NCBI RefSeq assembly: GCF_004359215.1
Contig: NC_090613.1
Location: 3,235,326 to 3,246,416, forward strand
Direction of reading: 5' to 3'
Length of the DNA stretch: 11,091 nucleotides
DNA from: Bremia lactucae
Taxonomy: Eukaryota; Oomycota; Peronosporomycetes; Peronosporales; Peronosporaceae
Every line of letters begins with the position of its first letter. Position 1 is the first letter of the stretch. A program made the position numbers and the translations under genes. The notes under the pieces were generated by a model. It did not search any database. It was not told the origin of the DNA and saw nothing but the letters and a program-made list of their open reading frames with translations. Shown in pieces: positions 1 through 5,850 of the stretch.

Positions 1-1
1 T

Positions 2-331
2 CTCATTCGAAGGCTCATAATCAGCCGCCTGACGGGTATCAGGCGACTGTTCCATCCTCCCCGAGTCGGCCATTTCGTCCGACTCGCACTCATAATCGAC
101 CTCTAAAGAGGGGTCGTACTCACGTGGTGAATCACCACGTGCACTCGCAACACCAAGTGTTGTGCGAGTGGAAGACACTACGGTAGACGGAACGTCTACC
201 GCAAGAGATAACAATGCGTCACCCGCGGCTGCACGAACCGCAGCCGAAGGTTCAACACTATCCTCACCCCGCATGAATTGTTCCTTCATGCGATGGAATT
301 TAAAATGATGGATCTGACCAATCAAAATCAT
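2..331 (-). CDS. Retroelement gag-like protein, N-terminal part (runs off the window)
   Basis: An open frame on the minus strand starts at ATG 331-329 and stays open for 110 codons to the window edge. It begins MILIGQIHHF; the middle is rich in Ala, Ser, Val and Thr, and it then turns acidic (DYECESDEMADS near residues 79-90). There are no membrane segments or catalytic motifs. It starts 78 bp inside a putative LTR (409-858), which is where gag starts in an LTR retrotransposon, and its last visible residues (about MEQSP...DYEPSNE, 93-110) recur in the second copy at the right end of the window. Function is inferred from position and composition; I recognise no CCHC knuckle or capsid motif because the rest lies outside. 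Several short inverted repeats are embedded in the coding sequence. It could instead be a small accessory frame of the element. Confidence 0.5.
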   Translation of the reverse strand, partial: MILIGQIHHFKFHRMKEQFMRGEDSVEPSAAVRAAAGDALLSLAVDVPSTVVSSTRTTLGVASARGDSPREYDPSLEVDYECESDEMADSGRMEQSPDTRQAADYEPSNE

Positions 332-392
332 TTTAAAAATTAAGTGGTCATTTAGCGACCACTCCACCTAATGACATTCAGAGTGATTGTCG

Positions 393-408
393 TTTAAGGG
401 AGGGGTGA
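393..408 (+). other. Polypurine-tract-like run abutting the LTR
   Basis: TTTAAGGGAGGGGTGA lies directly inside the LTR boundary at 409. On the plus strand it resembles the polypurine tract that primes second-strand synthesis in LTR retroelements. For the minus-oriented reading implied by the gag-like frame, this position should instead hold a primer-binding site, and no TGG-initiated tRNA complement is apparent. The role is therefore unresolved. Confidence 0.3.
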
Positions 409-858
409 TGTAACGGGGTGTATCGTTACATGAAATTAACAATAAAAGATTGTTAATTAATATTATCCAAAAGGTAGATAATATTTGGAGGAAATTACTT
501 TAAATAGTAATTTCCTGAATTCTTATCCATAAATAGGTATAGACCATTATGTCTATTTATTCCGCAGACTAATCAGCTGTAGAAGTAATCAAAGAGAGTT
601 ACGAGATAAGATAGATAAGAATTCATTTACATGTTTAGTATTAGTTTATAGTTAAGACAACATTTACAAAGATAGATTAACAAGACACTTAACTATATTA
701 ATACAGTTTTCATTTTACACTCTTAAGCTAACTTGCCTTAAGAGAAGTCTTCCTCTATACGTACAGTGTACGTCATCTAACGAGAGGCACCACTCACATC
801 TGAAGCAGTGTGAAGTGGACTTGTACTGAAACAGTACAAGTCGCAGTGCCCCGTTACA
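409..858 (-). mobile_element. Putative LTR of an LTR retrotransposon (450 bp, 5' LTR of a minus-oriented element)
   Basis: The segment opens with TGTAACGGGG (409-418) and closes with CCCCGTTACA (849-858), a perfect 10 bp terminal inverted repeat ending in TG...CA as LTRs do. Its length is typical. The gag-like frame on the minus strand begins 78 bp from the inner edge, which makes this the 5' LTR of an element reading leftward. There is a contradiction: the inner flank shows no obvious TGG-starting tRNA primer site, whereas TTTAAGGGAGGGGTGA (393-408) looks like a polypurine tract, which would suit a 3' LTR of a plus-oriented element. The sequence TATAT directly after 858 could be the target-site duplication, but the other end of the element is not in view. 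Only one LTR copy is visible, so the boundary is inferred from termini alone. Confidence 0.5.
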
Positions 859-1070
859 TATATGACACAGATAATGTTGGTAATAAACTTACTTTATTTA
901 AATACTTCTATGAAAACTTCCTAATTTTTCCATCGCGACTATTCAAATGTTTCTATTCGCAATAAAATGCGGTGGGCCACATCAACTTTCGTCTGTTGAA
1001 GTTCCGCGCCAGTCTGCATGCAACAATCACTTCCGCCATCTCGTTCTTGTGTCTGGGGCTGTCAAGTTGC
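859..1070. other. Intergenic and 5' region of the GH1 gene, with an open upstream extension
   Basis: AT-rich sequence lies between the LTR end and the GH1 gene. The GH1 frame is open back to a TAA at 963-965, and the stretch just upstream of the first in-frame ATG (1071) encodes a hydrophobic, signal-peptide-like run (about ATITSAISFLCLGL). That suggests the true start lies further upstream but has been lost or is spliced in. An ATG at 967 exists in another frame and ends at a TGA after 10 codons. No convincing oomycete initiator element is seen. Confidence 0.35.
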
Positions 1071-2705
1071 ATGTCGTCATCATTCATCACCTCTGCGACG
1101 AACTGCTTTCCGTCAAACTTTTTATTTGGCGCGACCGTCTCATCGCTTCATGTACCAGGCGTGTCCGTCTTGGAAACAACCGACTTTTGCCATGCTCCAT
1201 CGAAATTGCGCCTCGATAATGAGCTATTTGAAAGCATGCAGCAGATGAGTGACATGAGATTGTCGAATTTTCACTTTTCTATTACATGGTCACGAGTAAT
1301 GCAGTGGGATCATGAAAGTGAAAGGATGGTGTCGAATCCTTCAGGGGTAGCGCACTACCATTCTCTACTTGACCATCTCCAGGCAAATAAATTGCAAGTT
1401 CTTGTCACACTTGATTCCTTTCACCTTCCATTAAAACTGCAGACACATTGGGACCGTACTGGCTGGCAAAATCCAGACATTGTCACACATATTGACGACT
1501 TTATGACCCTTGCTTTCCAGGAGTATGGACAGAAAGTCAAGTATTGGGCTACTTTTCACGACCCATTGTCTTTTATAACCCACGACTATGGCTCATGTGG
1601 TGCCATTCTTAAACCCAATGAAACGAGCGCATATATAATAGCCCACAACGTGTTGCGCGCACACGCTCGAGCGGTGGCGCTCTTTCGTGATTTCAAGCAC
1701 AGCGAGAATAGTGTGATTGATACCGATGCTCGTATTGGAATTGAGCTCAGCGCAGAGTATGGGCGTTCTCCGAGTCAATTGAACGTCTCCAATCTCGCAG
1801 CTATCGAGCGGAAAATGCAATTTGATCTTGGTTGGTTCTGGATGCCTCTTGTATCAGGAGACTACCCAGAAATCATGCGACATCGAGTTGGCGAGCGGTT
1901 GCCGAGATTTACACCCGAAGAGAGCGTTTTGGTGAAAGGGTCGTACGATATTTTGTTGCTTAAACCCCAGCCTTCACGCGAGGTAATTGACTGCGATATC
2001 AAAAGCTCGGAAGGGTTGTGCAGGGAATTGCCACCTGGTCACACTCGAGATCGAGGAATTGACTCACGAGCTTTGGCGAGTGAGTTAGAGTGCTTTACGC
2101 TAGCAGATGACTACCTCGCCAGCATCAGATGGCTTCATACTAAGGACGTGAACGCTGAGATACTACTTACGGGGAATTGGTGGGAAGACGATCGATTGAG
2201 CAACGGGAAGCAGCTTTGGTGCTATCAAGCGTATGTAAAACAAGTGCACAACGCTGTCGTGAAGGAACAAATTCCAATTCTTGGCTTTATGGCACTGCCG
2301 TTTTTAAAAGACAGCGATTGTGGGACGTACAGCTCTCGAGTCGATTTACATTATAGAAATGATATGGACGAGTCCTCATTTGAGCACGCTTGCCTTCATT
2401 TGTCGAAATATTTTGCAAAACTTGCGACTACAAAATGCATGACTGCTGAATTGATTATCGAACCTATTCAAGTGACTCTGAAAAATCAGAACGAAACAGG
2501 TGCCTCTCGAGACAATGCATTTGCATCCGATGCGAGTAATGACGGTAAGATGAAGGTGCCGTGGTCACTAGGTGAGGTCATGCTTCTCGTTGTTGTGGGT
2601 TTAATTGTCCTTAGTGCCATCACTTGCGAGGCAATACGTGAGCTGCATCAAACTAGCCGAGGTTCATTTGAAGAATTACGAGTTCTAGTCACCATAGAGG
2701 AATAA
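1071..2705 (+). CDS. GH1 (beta-glucosidase/klotho-like) membrane-anchored protein, probable pseudoenzyme
   Basis: 545 codons counted from the first in-frame ATG. GH1 landmarks appear in order: FPSNFLFG near the start (family F-P-x-F-x-F-G), FHFSITWSRV (66-75), LDHLQANKLQVLVTL, the acid/base block as ATFHDP (160-165), HNVLRAHARAVALFR, and a WFWMPLVSGDYPEIM...LPRFTPEE block. A transmembrane helix of about 19 residues follows (504-522) with a short cytoplasmic tail. Active-site residues are degenerate: TFNEP reads TFHDP (Glu to Asp 164), the nucleophile motif ITENG reads LLTGNW (Glu to Gly 368), the HxDLP histidine is Ser 126, and the aglycone-side Trp/Glu block near the C-terminus is missing. 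An active hydrolase is therefore unlikely; a klotho-like glycan- or ligand-binding role is an inference. The open frame upstream suggests a lost signal-peptide start. It converges with the S33 gene, 58 bp away. Confidence 0.85.
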   Translation: MSSSFITSATNCFPSNFLFGATVSSLHVPGVSVLETTDFCHAPSKLRLDNELFESMQQMSDMRLSNFHFSITWSRVMQWDHESERMVSNPSGVAHYHSLLDHLQANKLQVLVTLDSFHLPLKLQTHWDRTGWQNPDIVTHIDDFMTLAFQEYGQKVKYWATFHDPLSFITHDYGSCGAILKPNETSAYIIAHNVLRAHARAVALFRDFKHSENSVIDTDARIGIELSAEYGRSPSQLNVSNLAAIERKMQFDLGWFWMPLVSGDYPEIMRHRVGERLPRFTPEESVLVKGSYDILLLKPQPSREVIDCDIKSSEGLCRELPPGHTRDRGIDSRALASELECFTLADDYLASIRWLHTKDVNAEILLTGNWWEDDRLSNGKQLWCYQAYVKQVHNAVVKEQIPILGFMALPFLKDSDCGTYSSRVDLHYRNDMDESSFEHACLHLSKYFAKLATTKCMTAELIIEPIQVTLKNQNETGASRDNAFASDASNDGKMKVPWSLGEVMLLVVVGLIVLSAITCEAIRELHQTSRGSFEELRVLVTIEE

Positions 2706-2706
2706 A
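2701..2706 (+). promoter_or_regulatory. AATAAA overlapping the GH1 stop codon
   Basis: The stop codon TAA (2703-2705) sits inside AATAAA. If used as a polyadenylation signal it would give an extremely short 3' UTR, which would fit the 58 bp convergent gap to the next gene. Oomycete polyadenylation signals are not strongly conserved, so this may be chance. Confidence 0.2.
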
Positions 2707-2763
2707 AGATTTGATCAACTGCAGCGCATTGGTAAATGTATCTGTTAATCTATAATCGAGACC

Positions 2764-4731
2764 TTACTGATTCGAGTCATAAAGATCGCTCGTGCCAAAT
2801 AGGCTTTGTACATCGACAGTCTTGTCGGAGAATTTCATAGGCTTAAGGTCATTCATGCAGCTCGTGTCGACGTTTTTCAAGACTCCATTCTCCCTTACGT
2901 ATGATGCGAGGATACGAACGCCACAGGTCTCCCCGCCGCTGATTGTCGGGGTCGTAAAAGTCGTACAATGGCCGGCATCGTCAAAGCTCACGAGCATACG
3001 GTCGCCACTCATGGCTTCATACTCCAACTCGCCATACATACGGCGCGTCTGGAGGTCCATGCCACCTGACATCAGCAAAGCCGTGACGTTTTCAGGTAAG
3101 TTGCCAGTCTTGTTCCAATACTGGTCACGCTCGTAAATGAGAGGTAGGGCACTCGGGAGATGAATAAGTTCCTGACACGCGTGTTCACGGCTTCCTGTAA
3201 ACACGCAGTAGTATGGGAGCGACAAGTAATTGTCGGATGCCATCGTTGCGTTTTCATACCATTGCACTAAAGTCGCTTTATCTGGCGTTGGAAATTCCCA
3301 CATTTCGGAAAAGACGATCAAGTAGTAGAGCATATCCGAGTTGTAAAGCAATTTCTCGATCTCAGTGTCACGACTCTCATACAATTCTGTAAAGCTTTCG
3401 ACAAAGGTACGAAGAGCATGCGCATCTTGCTTCGTACAGCGAGCTGCACGGTAAAGTATCGCTGGTATCGCAGTTCGAAGGTTCTCGGACATGAGGATTT
3501 CTCCAAACGTTGACCGCAGATAGTATGACGGCTTTTGATTACTCGTTGACAAAGCATCGGCACACGCATTACTCCCTTTCTTGCCGTTGGCCACTGCAGC
3601 ATCTAAAGTGTTGTAGAGCTCATGGACGAATACGGACAGGTCCGAGACGTTTGGAAACTTGCTTTGACAAAAGTCGTCGGCTAAACAGGTGGCTAAAAAG
3701 TGGTCTCCTACAACACCAACGTCGTAATCCCAATTCGAAAATGTCGAGCGCTTTTCCATCGTGTCGCCACTTTCCGAGACGATGCCATCGACCGCAAATC
3801 CTTTGACGCTTGGAGGCGCAAAGTGCACGAGTCTTTCAACTAGATACGTGCCGTAGCTCAGTCCGTACACATAGACGTCGTGATCACTGAGCTTCGAGTT
3901 TATAATCACAGCCAAGTCTTTTGCGGCGCTCGTAACGGAGAACGCCGCGGTTTGATTGTCAAGTTGAAACCGAATGTCATCCATACACGCTGGTAATTCC
4001 TCTAATCGAATCGCGGATCCTCCAGGACTACCCACAGCTCCAGCTTGGGCAGCTCGGCATTCTAGTTTCGCACTGCGTCCGGTACCTCGATGGTCTAGCG
4101 TATAGACACTCACTTGTTGTTCCAGCTGCAAGTACATGGTTCCCATTAATTCCTCCACTCCAGTCGACGACGCTCCTGGCCCTCCTTGTAGCACCCAGAG
4201 CGCTTTTTTATTTTCTTGATTCGTCTTATTTGTTGCTTTCACGGCCTTGACAAATATATCCACAGTCTTGTTACTCGTACACACTCCATCGTAACACATG
4301 GGTACTCGAAACTCGGCACATTCGTAGAGTGGGTCGCTCTCGACTGAGGTATCCAATGCTTTCTGTCGACTACGGTGGCGAGTCTTTATCAATCGTCCTC
4401 GTTGCTTCCATTGCCGTTGATGGGCATAAAGACGATCAAACGACTGCTTCAGAAATGGTAGCGACGACGTCTGCCACTGTTCGATGTTTTGAGCGGCGGC
4501 TCTTCTTTGAGTATTCAAGTCGCGAGATGTCTCCATATAGAACTCGTCTGGGTGGCCACGATCACGCTCGTCGGCCTGCATGGAGCTTTTGGTACATGGA
4601 AACCAACCGTTGAGCTGAATTGGAGGTTCAGCGGCCACAAGTGCGGTCCAAATCGTGATAAATTTAATGATCATGAAAGGAATCATTGTCGAAAGACGAA
4701 ATGGACCCGATTTGTCGTGAAAAGGTACCAT
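2764..4731 (-). CDS. Secreted serine peptidase, alpha/beta-hydrolase S33 type (tripeptidyl-aminopeptidase-like)
   Basis: 655 codons from ATG 4731; an internal ATG at residue 16 (4686) begins MIPFMIIKFITIWTALVAA, a cleaner signal peptide with probable cleavage after VAA, and may be the real start. Alpha/beta-hydrolase motifs are complete: oxyanion loop GGPGAS (183-188), DHRGTGRS (213-220), nucleophile elbow GLSYGT with Ser 292, acid Asp 559 in SGGMDLQT, and His 588 in DAGHCT. The late Asp/His region matches the TAP-like C-terminal domain of S33 peptidases, which remove short peptides or single residues from free N-termini. Many Cys residues and N-x-S/T sequons fit a secreted glycoprotein. It is probably active outside the cell or in the endolysosomal route, perhaps in nutrient acquisition or host interaction (inference). 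Intronless. Confidence 0.85.
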   Translation of the reverse strand: MVPFHDKSGPFRLSTMIPFMIIKFITIWTALVAAEPPIQLNGWFPCTKSSMQADERDRGHPDEFYMETSRDLNTQRRAAAQNIEQWQTSSLPFLKQSFDRLYAHQRQWKQRGRLIKTRHRSRQKALDTSVESDPLYECAEFRVPMCYDGVCTSNKTVDIFVKAVKATNKTNQENKKALWVLQGGPGASSTGVEELMGTMYLQLEQQVSVYTLDHRGTGRSAKLECRAAQAGAVGSPGGSAIRLEELPACMDDIRFQLDNQTAAFSVTSAAKDLAVIINSKLSDHDVYVYGLSYGTYLVERLVHFAPPSVKGFAVDGIVSESGDTMEKRSTFSNWDYDVGVVGDHFLATCLADDFCQSKFPNVSDLSVFVHELYNTLDAAVANGKKGSNACADALSTSNQKPSYYLRSTFGEILMSENLRTAIPAILYRAARCTKQDAHALRTFVESFTELYESRDTEIEKLLYNSDMLYYLIVFSEMWEFPTPDKATLVQWYENATMASDNYLSLPYYCVFTGSREHACQELIHLPSALPLIYERDQYWNKTGNLPENVTALLMSGGMDLQTRRMYGELEYEAMSGDRMLVSFDDAGHCTTFTTPTISGGETCGVRILASYVRENGVLKNVDTSCMNDLKPMKFSDKTVDVQSLFGTSDLYDSNQ

Positions 4732-4818
4732 ATAGTTCTAATTGAGGGCCGACGGTCTGAAGTATATATTTATAAAATATTGTTATTTTGATGAATATTG
4801 TGCACGACAATCACAAAC
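4732..4818. promoter_or_regulatory. Compact bidirectional promoter region between the S33 peptidase and the Fyv6-like gene
   Basis: Only 87 bp separate the two divergent ATGs (132 bp if the peptidase starts at its second Met). The interval holds an AT-rich core, ATATATTTATAAAATATTGTT around 4764-4784, that could serve as a TATA-like element in either direction. No consensus oomycete initiator is convincing. The assignment rests on gene arrangement. Confidence 0.35.
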
Positions 4819-5525
4819 ATGGATGCTCCGTCGTGGCACCCAGCCAACCAGAATGCGAATGCTGCACAGCGGGACGTTGCACCGCCGCGGACGACGTATT
4901 TGATCGTTGACACGTCCACGGAGGAGGAGAGACAGATGGTGGCTGCTTCAGAGGAAAATGTTGTGCTCGGAGGTGGCCGTGGGCTGTTGGATCCGTCAGA
5001 TCGCCTGTACCTTGTCGAGCAGACGCAGCTGAAATTGCAAGCACAGAGTATGGAAGAGTTGGAGCGTCAGAATGGTGAGTGTGATGCATAAAAGAGTAGG
5101 CACTGCTAGTGATAGACTTATGTTTGATGCTCTTAGCGTTGCGAACTTTCCGCATGAATGCACTTAAGGTCCAAGCTCACAAGACGGAGACCACCGTACC
5201 TCTTACCGGAAGTGGTAAGCTTCCATTGTTGCCGGCTAAGAAAGACGCTGTAATCGTGATTAGAGCCAAGAAAAGAAAATTAATAGAGAAAGAGACGGAA
5301 ACCGAATTGAAGAAGAGCCCAAGGAAGTGGGATAATTCCGGTGGCAAGAATGGTCAGATGCCTGCCCATCTGAGTACTATTGAGACACTGAAAAATGATC
5401 AAAAGCCTGTTGTCGCAGTGATGATACAACATACCCAGAAGGCTCCATTAGCGACACGTCTGCTGGAAGATTATTCGAGTAGTAGCGACGAGGAGACGGA
5501 AATTATAAGAAATAAAGTACGATAG
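4819..5525 (+). CDS. Small nuclear protein, possibly Fyv6/FAM192A (NIP30) family; two exons
   Basis: Start ATG 4819 in context AACATGG. Exon 1 is 4819-5074 and exon 2 is 5137-5525, joined across a 62 nt GTGAGT...CTTAG intron. The spliced product is 214 aa and reads ...ELERQN-ALRTFRMNALK across the junction. Residues about 55-95 (GLLDPSDRLYLVEQ...LRTFR) resemble the family pattern Gly-Leu-Asp-x-Asp-x-x-x-Phe/Tyr-Leu followed by an acidic helix ending in Phe-Arg. A Lys-rich stretch (AKKRKL) could be a nuclear localisation signal, and the acidic serine tail YSSSSDEETE resembles the C-terminus of NIP30 proteins. Yeast Fyv6 acts in second-step splicing and human FAM192A binds PA28-gamma. The N-terminal 50 residues are not recognisable and family assignment is tentative; low complexity could mislead. 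Confidence 0.6.
5075..5136 (+). other. Intron of the Fyv6-like gene (62 nt)
   Basis: A donor GTGAGT at 5075 and an acceptor CTTAG ending at 5136 join phase-1 codons (G|CG, Ala). Without splicing, frame 1 stops at a TAA in 5087-5091; with splicing, a continuous acidic-basic helical segment results. Confidence 0.8.
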
Positions 5526-5850
5526 GAAGTAAATGTGCTCGTAAGCAATGTGAACATTATTGGACAATGAGCGCTACAGCTCCCTTAGCATGGCTTTCAG
5601 TCTCCTTAAAAAACGCAAACAGGATTTATGCATAACGGCACCTATTGATTGGCCTGCCCACTAAGGTTAAACGCTAGAAATTAACTTGTTTCACGAATAT
5701 TGTAGATTATAGCGGTACTTTTTCCTTAATAATTTTGACGTAAACAAGTCGAAAATGTCGAATTTTTTTTTGCTAGGTCTCTAAATAACCAATCGAGTTT
5801 TTTTGGCACCCTCGATTTCGACAGACTTCGATTATTCCATAAATCTTCTA
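5526..5850. other. Convergent 3' intergenic region
   Basis: AT-rich sequence separates two converging genes. It contains A/T homopolymer runs (5760-5769, 5799-5803) and no RNA gene or strong hairpin that I can see. On the minus strand, 5726-5850 holds an open frame directly after the repeat protein's stop codon that may be a displaced end of that gene (see findings). Confidence 0.4.

Larger units (their letters stand above)
22..858. repeat. Series of about 21 consecutive short inverted repeats (hairpin array)
   Basis: Arms read directly: 22-32/39-49 (one mismatch), 62-69/79-86, 97-104/107-116 (bulged), 121-130/132-141, 142-149/163-170, 181-189/193-201, 226-232/240-246, 270-277/285-292, 299-309/327-337, 343-349/357-363, 370-376/388-394 (one G-T), 408-415/424-431, 434-443/449-458, 459-467/477-485, 489-499/506-516, 539-544/551-556, 647-656/688-697 (long loop), 720-727/737-744, 759-764/768-773, 790-798/809-818 (one bulge), 819-828/832-841. 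Several abut with no spacer (434-458 then 459-485; 790-818 then 819-841). Arm sequences differ from hairpin to hairpin, so this is not a tandem copy of one unit and not a CRISPR array. The array crosses the gag-like coding region, the leader and the LTR, and stops at the LTR end. Confidence 0.8.

Noticed and set aside
121..201. CRISPR-like array of palindromic repeats
   Set aside because: The palindromes differ from each other and no unit is repeated with spacers; the context is a eukaryotic retroelement.
489..516. Intrinsic transcription terminator (11 bp stem)
   Set aside because: No following U tract, eukaryotic context, and it is only one of a long series of hairpins.
972..1070. GH1 start at position 972
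   Set aside because: The codon is GTG, not a normal start in a eukaryotic nuclear gene; kept only as possible coding extension.
947..1219. Open frame beginning MFLFAIKC upstream of the GH1 gene
   Set aside because: Overlaps the GH1 frame, has no domain, and reads as an out-of-frame shadow; the GH1 frame carries the family motifs.
3510..3806. Plus-strand open frames opposite the S33 peptidase
   Set aside because: They mirror the peptidase coding sequence and carry no independent motif.
5109..5136. Exon 2 of the Fyv6-like gene as an independent gene starting near 5109
   Set aside because: The upstream residues are intron sequence; a strong GTGAGT donor and CTTAG acceptor join it in frame to the 4819 exon.
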